From Actinomycetes bacterium (lineage in GTDB: Bacteria > Actinomycetota > Actinomycetes > Actinomycetales > Cellulomonadaceae), in the NCBI GenBank assembly GCA_023460255.1, contig JAEWQZ010000378.1:1-15627 (forward strand): a DNA stretch of 15,627 nt, given 5' to 3'. Under the pieces are notes generated by a model. The model was not told the DNA's origin, did not search any database, and saw only the letters and a program-made list of their open reading frames with translations. Below are positions 1 through 7,467 of the stretch, piece by piece. Position 1 is the stretch's first letter. Every line of letters starts with the position of its first letter. The translations under genes and the position numbers were made by a program.

Positions 1-2
1 CG

Positions 3-881
3 ACCTACAACCCGCTCTCCCTGATCATCAAGGAGCAGGGCTGGCTCGAGGCCGAGCTCGAGGGCGTGCGGGTCACGTGGACGCAGTCCGCCGGGTCCAA
101 CAAGGCGAACGAGGCGCTGCGCGCCAGCGCGATCGACGTCGGCTCCACCGCCGGCTCCGCCGCCCTGCTCGCCCGCGCCAACCAGTCCCCGATCCGCACC
201 GTCGCGATCTACACCCAGCCGGAGTGGGCCGCGATCGTCGTGCCGGCCGACTCGGACATCGAGGCCGTCGAGGACCTTCGCGGCCGCTCGATCGCCGCGA
301 CCAAGGGCACCGACCCGTACTTCTTCCTGCTCCAGGCGCTCGAGGCGCACGGCGTCGGCCTGGACGAGGTCGAGGTGCAGAACGTGCAGCACGCCGACGG
401 GCGGGTCGCCCTGGAGAACGGGTCCGTCGACGCGTGGTCGGGCCTCGACCCGATGATGGCCGACACCGAGCTCAACGCCGGCTCGCGCCTCGTCTACCGC
501 AACATCGACTTCAACACCTACGGCTTCCTCAACGTGCGCGACGAGTACGCCGACGCGCACCCGGACGTCGTCCAGGCGGTCGTGGACGCCTACGAGAAGG
601 CGCGCGCGTGGGCCTTGGCCAACCCCGAGGAGACGGCGGCCATCCTCGCCGACGTCGCAGCCATCGACCTGGCCATCGCCGAGAAGGTCATCCTCGAGCG
701 CACCGTCATCGACCTGGACCCCGTGCCGGGCGAGGCCCAGCGCGCGGTGCTCGAGGTCGTCGGCCCGATCTTCGTCGACTCCGGCGACGTCTCCAGCCAG
801 GAGCAGATCGACGAGGCGCTGGACGCGCTCCTCGACCCCACCTTCGCGACGCAGGCCGACCCGTCCCGCATCGGCGACTGA
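3..881 (+). CDS. ABC transporter substrate-binding protein, SsuA/TauA (sulfonate) type, 5'-truncated
   Basis: The open frame runs in from the left edge, so the signal peptide and first part of lobe 1 are missing; 292 residues are visible. The sequence has the periplasmic-binding fold of the NMT1/SsuA group: an early SLIIKEQGWLE helix, the segment DVGSTAGSAALLARANQSP typical of the ligand cleft, then a second lobe beginning near IEAVEDLRGRSIAATKGTD and a VDAWSGLDP stretch. The family delivers sulfonates, taurine, nitrate or thiamine precursors to a membrane permease from outside the membrane, usually as a lipoprotein in Gram-positive bacteria. The permease gene follows after 72 bp and a sulfur-assimilation enzyme lies two genes further on, which favours an organosulfur ligand; that is inference. 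No desulfonating monooxygenase gene is in view. The exact ligand cannot be read from the sequence. Confidence 0.85.
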   Translation, partial: TYNPLSLIIKEQGWLEAELEGVRVTWTQSAGSNKANEALRASAIDVGSTAGSAALLARANQSPIRTVAIYTQPEWAAIVVPADSDIEAVEDLRGRSIAATKGTDPYFFLLQALEAHGVGLDEVEVQNVQHADGRVALENGSVDAWSGLDPMMADTELNAGSRLVYRNIDFNTYGFLNVRDEYADAHPDVVQAVVDAYEKARAWALANPEETAAILADVAAIDLAIAEKVILERTVIDLDPVPGEAQRAVLEVVGPIFVDSGDVSSQEQIDEALDALLDPTFATQADPSRIGD

Positions 882-889
882 GCAGCGCT

Positions 890-917
890 GCCCGGCCCGC
901 CACGCGGGGGGCCGGGC
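890..917 (+). other. Intercistronic hairpin between binding-protein and permease genes
   Basis: GCCCGGCCC at 890-898 and its exact complement GGGCCGGGC at 909-917 form a 9-bp all-GC stem with a 10-base loop. It starts 8 bases after the stop codon of the binding protein and has no T-run after it. Such stems between a binding-protein gene and its permease gene commonly protect the upstream message or partly stop transcription, giving more binding protein than permease. That role is inferred here; only the stem is seen. Confidence 0.5.
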
Positions 918-953
918 CGCTCCCCCACCTGCACGGCCACGGAAGGAACCGCC

Positions 954-1871
954 ATGACGAGCACCGAGATCCCGACGGTCACGTCGCCCACGGAGCCGGC
1001 GACCGACAGCGTCCCCGGACAGCCTCGCCTCGCTGCACCGGTCGACGGGGCCGACGCCGCGCGCGTCGAGCCGGTGCGCGGGCCGGGGGCCACCGAGCCC
1101 CCGCGCCGCGACAGGCTCGGGCGGCAGTGGGTGCGCGTCGGCCTGATGGCCGTGGTCCCCGCGGTGCTGCTCGTCGCCTGGCACCTGGCCACCGAGGTCA
1201 CCGGCTACTTCGGCCCGTTCGAGCTACCGGCACCGCTGGCGGTGTGGGACGCCGGCGTCGAGCTCGCCCAGCGCGGCGAGCTCACCACCCACGTCCTGAT
1301 CTCGGTGCAGCGGGTGCTGCTCGGCTTCGCCGTCGGCTCGGCGGTCGGACTCGCGCTCGGCGCCGTCGTCGGGCTGTCCAGGCTCGCCGACACGCTGCTC
1401 GCGGGCACGCTCGGCGCCCTGCGCGCGGTGCCGTCGCTGGCCTGGGTGCCGCTGCTGCTCATCTGGCTGAAGTTCGGCGAGGACTCGAAGGTGACGCTCA
1501 TCGCCATCGGCGCGTTCTTCCCGGTGTACACGACCGTCGCCTCGGCGCTGCGCCACGTGGACCCCCACCTGGTCGAGGCGGGGCGGGCGTTCGGGCTCCG
1601 CGGGGCACCGCTCCTGCTGCGCGTGCAGCTGCCGGCCGCCACTCCCGCCGTCGTCGCCGGGCTGCGGCTCGCGCTCGCCCAGTCGTGGCTGTTCCTCGTC
1701 GCCGCCGAGCTCATCGCCTCCTCGATGGGCCTGGGCTTCCTGCTCAACGACTCGCAGTTCAACGGCCGCACCGACCGGATCCTGCTGGCCATCGTCCTGC
1801 TCGCCGTCCTCGGCAAGACCACCGACGCCCTCGTGGGGGTCGTCGAGCGACGCCTGCTGCGGCGGTGGTGA
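954..1871 (+). CDS. ABC transporter permease, SsuC/TauC type
   Basis: This 305-residue inner-membrane protein belongs to the BPD_transp_1 permeases that pair with SsuA-like binding proteins. A polar, Pro/Thr-rich N-terminal tail of about 58 residues precedes about six hydrophobic segments, near 61-78, 118-140, 155-172, 184-200, 228-255 and 275-292. The cytoplasmic EAA loop that docks the ATPase is visible as EAGRAFGLRG from E208, followed by LPAATPAVVAGLRLALAQSW. The ATG is preceded by GGAAGGA at 941-947 with good spacing. The gene ends 4 bp before the Acs start, so the two are probably co-translated. No SsuB-like ATPase gene is in the window; it may be upstream of the left edge or supplied elsewhere. 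The long N-terminal tail is unusual in length but common in actinobacterial permeases. Confidence 0.88.
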   Translation: MTSTEIPTVTSPTEPATDSVPGQPRLAAPVDGADAARVEPVRGPGATEPPRRDRLGRQWVRVGLMAVVPAVLLVAWHLATEVTGYFGPFELPAPLAVWDAGVELAQRGELTTHVLISVQRVLLGFAVGSAVGLALGAVVGLSRLADTLLAGTLGALRAVPSLAWVPLLLIWLKFGEDSKVTLIAIGAFFPVYTTVASALRHVDPHLVEAGRAFGLRGAPLLLRVQLPAATPAVVAGLRLALAQSWLFLVAAELIASSMGLGFLLNDSQFNGRTDRILLAIVLLAVLGKTTDALVGVVERRLLRRW

Positions 1872-1875
1872 CCGC

Positions 1876-3933
1876 GTGCGCACCTGGAACGTCGGCCCCG
1901 CCGACCACGCTCGCCTGACGGCGCTGGCCGACGCCGACCCCGTCGCCTTCTGGGCGGCCGCGGCCGAGCGCCTCGACTGGGCCCGGCCCTGGGACACCGC
2001 CCACACCTGGGCGCCGGCCGTCCCCGACCCGGACCGTCCGGGCGAGCTGACCGTCCCCCGCGCGACCTGGTTCGCCGGCGGACGGCTCAACGCGAGCGTG
2101 CAGTGCGTGGACCGGCACGTCGCGGCCGGGCACGGCGACCGGGTGGCCCTGCACTTCGAGGGCGAGGCCGGCGACCGGCGCACGGTCACCTACGCCGAGC
2201 TCCAGCACGAGGTCGCCCGCGCCGCGAACGCGCTCACCGCGCTCGGCGTCGGGCCCGGGGACCGCGTCGTCGTCTACCTGCCGGTGCTCGTCGAGACGGT
2301 CGTCGCCGCCCTGGCGATCGCCCGCATCGGGGCCGTGCACTCCCTCGTCTTCGGCGGGTTCTCCGCCGAGGCACTGCGCTTCCGGCTCGCCGACCTCGGC
2401 GCGAAGGTCCTCATCACGTCCGACGGACAGGTGCGGCGAGGCCGTGCCGTCGCCACCAAGCAGGCGGCGGACGAGGCCGTCGCCGGACTGGACCACGTCG
2501 AGCACGTCCTCGTGGTGCGGCGCACCGGCACGGCCACGCCCGACGTGCCGTGGACGCCCGGGCGGGACGTCTGGTGGCACGAGGCGCTGGGTGGCGCCGC
2601 GGACACCCACGAGGCCGAGGCGTTCGACGCCGAGCACCCCCTGTTCGTCATCTACACCTCCGGCACCACCGGCCGCCCGAAGGGCCTGGTACACACCACC
2701 GGCGGGTACCTCGTGCAAGCGGCCTGGACGCACTGGGCGTGCTTCGACGCCCGGGCGGACGACGTGTACTGGTGCACCGCCGACCTCGCGTGGGTCACCG
2801 CGCACACGTACGTGCTGTACGGGCCGCTCGCGAACGGCGTCACCCAGGTGCTCTACGAGGGCACCCCCGAGACCCCGCACGCCGCGCGGCACTTCGAGAT
2901 CATCGAGCGCTACGGCGTCACCACCTACTACACGGCGCCGACCCTGGTCCGCACGCTCGCCACCCGGTTCCCCGACGGGCCGCCACCGGAGTACGACCTG
3001 TCGTCGGTCCGCCTGCTCGGCAGCGTCGGGGAGGCCATCAACCCGTCCGCCTGGCAGTGGTTCCACGACCACGTCGGCGGCGGGCGCGCACCCGTCGTGG
3101 ACACGTGGTGGCAGTCGGAGACGGGGGCGGCCATGATCGCCCCGCTGCCGGGCGTCAGCGCCCGCAAGCCCGGCTCCGCCACCCGGCCGCTGCCCGGCAT
3201 CGGCGCGCGCGTCGTGGACGACGACGGGGCCCCGGCGCGTCCGGGGCAGCCCGGCCTGCTCGTCGTGGAGCGGCCCTGGCCCGGCATGGCGCGGACCGTC
3301 TGGGGCGACCCGGAGCGGTACCGCGACGCGTACTGGACCCGCTTCGCGCGCCAGGGCTGGTACCTCGCCGGGGACGGCGCCCGCGTCGACGACGACGGCG
3401 ACGTGTGGCTGCTCGGGCGGGTCGACGAGGTGATCAACGTCTCCGGCCACCGCCTGTCCACCGTGGAGATCGAGTCGGCGCTGGTCTCCCACCCGTGGGT
3501 CGCCGAGGCCGGGGTGACCGGCGTGCCCGACGACGTCACCGGCCACTCGATCGCCGCGTTCGTCGTCCCGGCCGGCGCGCAGCCCGGGACGACCGCTCCC
3601 TCGGCGGTGCGGGCCGGGTGCGCCGCCGAGGTCGACGGGATCGTCGCGGAGCTCGGGGCCCACGTGGCGCGGGTCATCGGACCGGTCGCCCGCCCGGGCC
3701 GCCTCGTGGTCGTCCCGGACCTGCCCAAGACGCGGTCGGGCAAGATCATGCGTCGGCTGCTCGCCGACCTGGTGACGGGCGAGCGGCTCGGGGACGTCAC
3801 GTCGCTCACCGATGCCGGATCGGTGGGCCGGATCGCCGCCGTGCTCGCCGCGTCGGCCACCCCACCACCCGCTGCACCAGCCGCCGGACCGCCGGCGCAC
3901 CACCCGCACGGCCAGGAGGAGGACGTCGCATGA
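1876..3933 (+). CDS. acs: Acetyl-CoA synthetase (AMP-forming acetate-CoA ligase)
   Basis: The 685-residue protein should activate acetate with ATP to acetyl-AMP and transfer it to CoA in the cytoplasm. Visible ANL-superfamily motifs in order are: the Acs-type N-terminus (DPVAFW and LDW), the phosphate-binding YTSGTTGRPKG from Y260, WCTADLAWVTAHTY, the pocket motif DTWWQSETG (W411-W412), YLAGDGARV with D500, the hinge region GRVDEVINVSGHRLS and the C-terminal PKTRSGKIMRR with catalytic K623. WVT and the second Trp correspond to residues that limit the pocket to acetate or propionate in Salmonella Acs, so a short substrate is likely. The lysine lies in the context usually acetylated to switch Acs off. 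Start is GTG, 4 bp after the permease stop; the stop overlaps the next start as ATGA. The tail after about residue 655 is Pro/Ala-rich and longer than usual. Operon position with metY suggests a specialised rather than general acetate role. Confidence 0.9.
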   Translation: MRTWNVGPADHARLTALADADPVAFWAAAAERLDWARPWDTAHTWAPAVPDPDRPGELTVPRATWFAGGRLNASVQCVDRHVAAGHGDRVALHFEGEAGDRRTVTYAELQHEVARAANALTALGVGPGDRVVVYLPVLVETVVAALAIARIGAVHSLVFGGFSAEALRFRLADLGAKVLITSDGQVRRGRAVATKQAADEAVAGLDHVEHVLVVRRTGTATPDVPWTPGRDVWWHEALGGAADTHEAEAFDAEHPLFVIYTSGTTGRPKGLVHTTGGYLVQAAWTHWACFDARADDVYWCTADLAWVTAHTYVLYGPLANGVTQVLYEGTPETPHAARHFEIIERYGVTTYYTAPTLVRTLATRFPDGPPPEYDLSSVRLLGSVGEAINPSAWQWFHDHVGGGRAPVVDTWWQSETGAAMIAPLPGVSARKPGSATRPLPGIGARVVDDDGAPARPGQPGLLVVERPWPGMARTVWGDPERYRDAYWTRFARQGWYLAGDGARVDDDGDVWLLGRVDEVINVSGHRLSTVEIESALVSHPWVAEAGVTGVPDDVTGHSIAAFVVPAGAQPGTTAPSAVRAGCAAEVDGIVAELGAHVARVIGPVARPGRLVVVPDLPKTRSGKIMRRLLADLVTGERLGDVTSLTDAGSVGRIAAVLAASATPPPAAPAAGPPAHHPHGQEEDVA

Positions 3934-5294
3934 CCGACCGCCAGTGGGGCTTCCGCACCCGTGCGCTGCACGCCGGTGGGGTGCCCGACGCCGCCACGGG
4001 GGCCCGCGCCGTGCCGATCTACCAGACCACGAGCTTCGTCTTCGACGACACCGCCGACGCGGCCTCGCTCTTCGCGCTGCAGAAGTACGGCAACGTCTAC
4101 TCGCGCATCGGCAACCCGACGGTCGCCGCGCTCGAGGAGCGCATCGCGTCGCTGGAAGGCGGCATCGGCGCCGTGGCGACGGCCTCCGGGATGGCCGCGG
4201 AGTTCATCACCTTCGCCGCCCTCGTCGGCGCCGGCGACCACGTCGTCGCCTCGGCCGCGCTCTACGGCGGCACCGTCACCCAGCTCGACGTCACGCTCCG
4301 GCGCTTCGGGGTCGCCACGACCTTCGTGCCCGGCACGGACCCCGCCGACTACGCCGCGGCGATCAGGCCCGAGACGAAGGTCGTCTACACCGAGATCATC
4401 GCCAACCCCTCCGGCGAGATCGCCGACCTCGCCGGCCTCGCCGAGGTCGCGCACGCGGCGGGCGTGCCCCTCGTCGTCGACGCGACGTTGGCCACGCCGT
4501 ACCTGTGCCGGCCGATCGAGCACGGCGCGGACATCGTCATCCACTCCGCGACGAAGTTCCTGGGCGGCCACGGGACCACCCTGGGCGGCGTCGTCGTGGA
4601 CAGCGGGCGCTTCGACTGGGGCAACGGGCGGTTCCCGCAGATGACCGAGCCCGTGGCGTCGTACGGCGGCGTGCGCTGGTGGGAGAACTTCGGCGAGTAC
4701 GGCTTCTGCACCAAGCTGCGCAGCGAGCAGCTGCGCGACATCGGGCCGGCGCTGTCCCCCCAGGCGGCGTTCCAGCTGCTCCAGGGCGTCGAGACGCTGC
4801 CGCACCGGATGGACGCGCACCTCGCCAACGCCCGGGTCGTCGCGCACTGGCTCGAGGCGGACCCCCGCGTCGGGTACGTCAGCTGGGCGGGCCTGCCCTC
4901 CCACCCGCACCACGACAGGGCCGCCCGCTACCTGCCGGCGGGGCCCGGGGCCGTCTTCGCCTTCGGCGTGCGGGGCACCGCTGACGTCCCCGGCCGCCGC
5001 GCCGGGCAGGCATTCATCGAGTCGCTGGAGCTCGCCAGCCACCTGGCGAACATCGGCGACGCCCGCACGCTCGTCATCCACCCGGCGTCGACCACCCACC
5101 AGCAGCTCTCCGCCGAGCAGCTCGCCGCCGCCGGCGTGCCGGAGGACCTCGTGCGGATCAGCGTGGGCCTGGAGGACGTCGAGGACATCCTGTGGGACCT
5201 CGACCAGGCGCTGACCGCCGCCGTCGGGCCGGCCGACCGGGCGGGGGCCCCGGCCGCCACCCCGTCCCGCCGCGTCGAGGAGGTGCCCGCGTGA
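3930..5294 (+). CDS. metY: O-acetylhomoserine sulfhydrylase (MetY)
   Basis: This 454-residue PLP enzyme of the Cys/Met-metabolism family should convert O-acetylhomoserine and sulfide to homocysteine and acetate, the direct sulfhydrylation route to methionine. The cofactor lysine is K209 in HSATKFLGGHG. Other family marks are the N-terminal TRALHAGG, PIYQTTSFVF, YSRIGNPT, ATASGMAA, and the MetY-specific stretch NFGEYGFCTKLRSEQLRD followed by LQGVETLPHRM, which separates it from cystathionine gamma-synthase. SLASHLANIGD-like (ELASHLANIGDARTL) and HPASTTHQQL near the end are also typical. The start is fixed by AGGAGGAGGA at 3914-3923 and by the ATGA overlap with acs. The next gene overlaps by GTGA. 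No homoserine acetyltransferase gene (metX) is in the window, so its substrate must come from elsewhere. Length and motifs are complete. Confidence 0.95.
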   Translation: MTDRQWGFRTRALHAGGVPDAATGARAVPIYQTTSFVFDDTADAASLFALQKYGNVYSRIGNPTVAALEERIASLEGGIGAVATASGMAAEFITFAALVGAGDHVVASAALYGGTVTQLDVTLRRFGVATTFVPGTDPADYAAAIRPETKVVYTEIIANPSGEIADLAGLAEVAHAAGVPLVVDATLATPYLCRPIEHGADIVIHSATKFLGGHGTTLGGVVVDSGRFDWGNGRFPQMTEPVASYGGVRWWENFGEYGFCTKLRSEQLRDIGPALSPQAAFQLLQGVETLPHRMDAHLANARVVAHWLEADPRVGYVSWAGLPSHPHHDRAARYLPAGPGAVFAFGVRGTADVPGRRAGQAFIESLELASHLANIGDARTLVIHPASTTHQQLSAEQLAAAGVPEDLVRISVGLEDVEDILWDLDQALTAAVGPADRAGAPAATPSRRVEEVPA

Positions 5295-5857
5295 GCTTCA
5301 TCGCCCCCGTCGAGGCCGCAGGGGCCGACGCCTGCGCCGTCCCCGCCGCCCCTTCCGCCGTGCCCACCGGCGCGCGCACCTGGACGGGGCCGAACGCCGC
5401 CGCGCGCCTCGCCGTCCTGCGCCGGACGCGGACGGTGGCGATCGTCGGGGCCTCCGCGAACCCGGCCCGGGCCAGCTTCTTCGTGGCGACCTACCTGCTG
5501 TCGTCATCCCCCTACGACGTGTACTTCGTCAACCCGCGCGCCGACGAGATCCTGGGTCGGCCCGCGTACCCGTCGCTGTCCGCCCTGCCCGTCGTCCCCG
5601 ACCTCGTCGACGTGTTCCGGCGCCACGACGACCTGCCGTCGGTGCTCGAGGACACGCTCGCCGTGGGTGCCAGGACGCTGTGGCTCCAGCTCGGCTCGTG
5701 GCACGAGGACGTCGCACGCACGGGCGAGGCGGCGGGGCTCACCGTCGTCATGGACAGGTGCCTGAAGATCGAGCACGCCCGGTTCCACGGCGGCCTGCAC
5801 CTGGCCGGCTTCGACACGGGGGTGATCAGCTCCCGGCGACCTCGTCCACCCCGCTGA
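5291..5857 (+). CDS. CoA-binding domain protein (YccU-like Rossmann fold) linked to metY
   Basis: The 188-residue protein starts at GTG 5291, overlapping the MetY stop by 4 bp, with GAGGAGG at 5277-5283 as ribosome site; an upstream in-frame ATG at 5192 lies deep inside metY and is unlikely. After about 45 variable residues comes a CoA_binding_2 domain: TVAIVGASANPARASFF (nucleotide loop), PYDVYFVNPRADEILGRPAYPSL, DLVDVFRR and ARTLWLQLGSW. C157 in VVMDRCLKIEHARF is in a DRC-K-IE motif that I recall as conserved in this family. The C-terminal FDTGVISSRRP is typical of copies encoded next to MetY. Members of the fold resemble the CoA-binding domain of succinyl-CoA synthetase, but no reaction is firmly assigned. 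Its place after Acs and MetY suggests a CoA or acyl-CoA related role in this pathway. The last 32 bp overlap the convergent gene. Confidence 0.85.
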   Translation: MSFIAPVEAAGADACAVPAAPSAVPTGARTWTGPNAAARLAVLRRTRTVAIVGASANPARASFFVATYLLSSSPYDVYFVNPRADEILGRPAYPSLSALPVVPDLVDVFRRHDDLPSVLEDTLAVGARTLWLQLGSWHEDVARTGEAAGLTVVMDRCLKIEHARFHGGLHLAGFDTGVISSRRPRPPR

Positions 5858-6179
5858 GCCGGTCGTCGTCGGGCCACCACAGCGCACGCCGCAGGACGAC
5901 GCGCGCGTCGGGACCGCCCGAGCTCAACGGGCACCCCTCGGCGCGCAGGCGGGCCAGCGCCTCGGCGCGGTAGGCGCGCGGCGGGTCCCCGGCGGCCGTC
6001 ACGACCCGCCACCACGGCACCGCACCGCCCGAGCGGGCCATGGCCTGGCCGACCATCCGCGGACCGCCGCGCCCGAGCCGGTCCCGGAGCACCTCGGCGA
6101 TCGCCCCGTACGTCGTGGCGCGCCCGGCCGGCACCCGCTCGGCGACGTCCAGCACCGCCTCGACGTACTCGTCGTCCAC
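5826..6179 (-). CDS. Alkyltransferase-like protein (MGMT-family DNA-binding domain without reactive cysteine)
   Basis: The 117-residue protein matches the DNA-binding half of O6-methylguanine-DNA methyltransferase: VPAGRATTYGAIAEVL, then GPRMVGQAMARSGG and the active-site region VPWWRVV. In true methyltransferases this region reads PCHRV; here Cys and His positions are W56 and W57, so it cannot accept an alkyl group. Such alkyltransferase-like proteins flip and bind O6-alkylguanine and hand the lesion to nucleotide excision repair. That role is family knowledge. The C-terminal part (YRAEALARLRAEGCPL) is the usual end of the domain. Start is GTG with a purine-rich AGGGGCGG just upstream on the minus strand. 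It lies 58 bp after the phosphatase gene on the same strand and may share its transcript. Its 3' end overlaps the convergent CoA-binding gene by 32 bp. Confidence 0.88.
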   Translation of the reverse strand: MDDEYVEAVLDVAERVPAGRATTYGAIAEVLRDRLGRGGPRMVGQAMARSGGAVPWWRVVTAAGDPPRAYRAEALARLRAEGCPLSSGGPDARVVLRRALWWPDDDRLSGVDEVAGS

Positions 6180-6237
6180 CGTTCCGCCCCTCGTCGCTCT
6201 CCTCGCCCGTCCGTCGTCCCGGTCCTCGTCCCGCCGG

Positions 6238-7344
6238 TCAGGCGCGGTGCACGAGGATCAGCGCGCGGTCGTCGGTGTCACCGGCCCGCACACCCGCGAC
6301 CAGCGCGTCGGCGCCACCGCTGCGGGTCGCCACGAGGCGCTCCACCTCCCCCATCAGCCGGTCGATGCCCAGCTCCACGTCGGCGCCGGGTGTCTCCACG
6401 AGGCCGTCCGTGTAGAGCATCACCGTGTCGCCCGGGTCGATCACGCCGCGGTGGACGACGAAGGCGGGCGCCTCGACGATACCCAGCGCCGGCCCGCCCG
6501 CCGTGTCGAGCGTCTCGATGAGCCCCGACCCGGCGTGGTGGTGCACCGCCGGCGGGTGCCCCGCCGTCGAGACGGTGAACCGCCCGGTGTCGAGCCGGAG
6601 CGTGAAGTGCACGGCGGTGGCAAAGCCCTCCGGCCAGTCCTGGGCGAGGAGGTAGGTGTTCGCGGCCGGGAGGAACTCCTCCGGCGGCATCGTGCCGAGC
6701 AGCCCGCCGAAGGCCCCGGACAGGAGCAGGGAGCGCACGCCGGCCTCCTGGCCCTTGCCCGAGACGTCGACGAGCACGATCTCGAGGAGCCGGCCCGACG
6801 CGCTGCGCGCCGCGACGACGAAGTCGCCCGAGAACGCCTCCGCGTAGGCCGACCTCACCACGCTGTCGACCTGCCACGGGGCGGGCAGGGCCGGGATCCG
6901 CCCGTGCGCGACGAGACGGTCCCGCAGGTCGACGAGCATCAGGTCGCTCGCCGCCCCTTGGAGGCCCAGCCGGTCGCGGCTGCGCACGAACGCGAGGGCC
7001 GCCAGGACCCCGGCCGCGAGCACGACGTGGTCCCCCGGCTGGAAGCTCGCCACGTCCGTGACCTCGAGCACGACCACCTGCCCGACCACGACGGTGCACA
7101 GCACCGCCATGCCGCGCATCCGCAGGACGAAGACCCCGAGCAGGACGACGAGCAGGGTGCTCGCGGGCGTCACCCAGTCGTCGGCGAGCATCATCCCGAC
7201 GCCGCCGAGCAGGGTGAGAGCCACGAGGACGCCGGTGGCGGCGAACTGCCGGGTGGCGAACCGGCGACGGCGCACGACGTCAAGGAACCGCCCGCGGGGG
7301 GCCTGGAGGGCCCGGGCGGACCCAGCGGCGGTCGTCGCGGTCAC
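6238..7344 (-). CDS. Membrane-anchored PP2C/SpoIIE-type serine phosphatase
   Basis: The 368-residue protein has three or four hydrophobic segments near 33-53, 61-76, 79-94 and 106-120, then a SpoIIE/PP2C phosphatase domain from about residue 150 to the end facing the cytoplasm. Metal-binding acidic motifs are visible: FSGDF (D174), LVDVSGKGQEA (D193), YTDGLVE (D313) and TDDRAL (D358/D359), with AGHPP at 261-265. Proteins of this class dephosphorylate serine on anti-sigma antagonists or related regulators, often in stress partner-switching. No PAS, GAF or HAMP sensory domain is seen, and no anti-sigma factor or antagonist gene is next to it, so the partner is unknown. Start is GTG with TAGCCT six bases upstream, fitting a leaderless message. 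The alkyltransferase-like gene follows 58 bp downstream. Confidence 0.87.
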   Translation of the reverse strand: MTATTAAGSARALQAPRGRFLDVVRRRRFATRQFAATGVLVALTLLGGVGMMLADDWVTPASTLLVVLLGVFVLRMRGMAVLCTVVVGQVVVLEVTDVASFQPGDHVVLAAGVLAALAFVRSRDRLGLQGAASDLMLVDLRDRLVAHGRIPALPAPWQVDSVVRSAYAEAFSGDFVVAARSASGRLLEIVLVDVSGKGQEAGVRSLLLSGAFGGLLGTMPPEEFLPAANTYLLAQDWPEGFATAVHFTLRLDTGRFTVSTAGHPPAVHHHAGSGLIETLDTAGGPALGIVEAPAFVVHRGVIDPGDTVMLYTDGLVETPGADVELGIDRLMGEVERLVATRSGGADALVAGVRAGDTDDRALILVHRA

Positions 7345-7350
7345 CCGGCG

Positions 7351-7356
7351 AGGCTA
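7351..7356 (-). promoter_or_regulatory. Probable -10 element of leaderless phosphatase gene
   Basis: On the minus strand TAGCCT stands six bases before the GTG at 7344. TANNNT at this distance is the usual mark of leaderless transcription in actinobacteria, with the message starting at the start codon. No ribosome site is seen in between and no convincing -35 box was found. Confidence 0.5.
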
Positions 7357-7399
7357 TCCCCCGTCGGTGTCACGCGGGAGCCGCTTCTGGAGCGGGCCA

Positions 7400-7425
7400 G
7401 CCCCGCGGTCGCCGGCACGCGGGGC
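7400..7425. repeat. Dyad in the divergent phosphatase/acetyltransferase spacer
   Basis: GCCCCGCG at 7400-7407 is exactly complementary to CGCGGGGC at 7418-7425, with a 10-base spacer. The dyad sits between the two proposed divergent start sites, upstream of both, so a protein-binding site is more plausible than an RNA hairpin. In DNA this rich in G and C an 8-bp dyad can occur by chance. Confidence 0.3.
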
Positions 7426-7467
7426 GACGAGACGGGAAAGCCGGTGCGCGCCGACGCCCGGCCCGGG

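Noticed and set aside
1759..3909. Long minus-strand frames opposite acs and metY
   Set aside because: They have no recognisable domain and skewed Arg/Gly/Asp composition; both plus-strand genes show complete motif sets.
2103..3929. A plus-strand frame extending metY upstream through the acs gene
   Set aside because: It is out-of-frame translation of acs; metY has a strong ribosome site and ATG at 3930.
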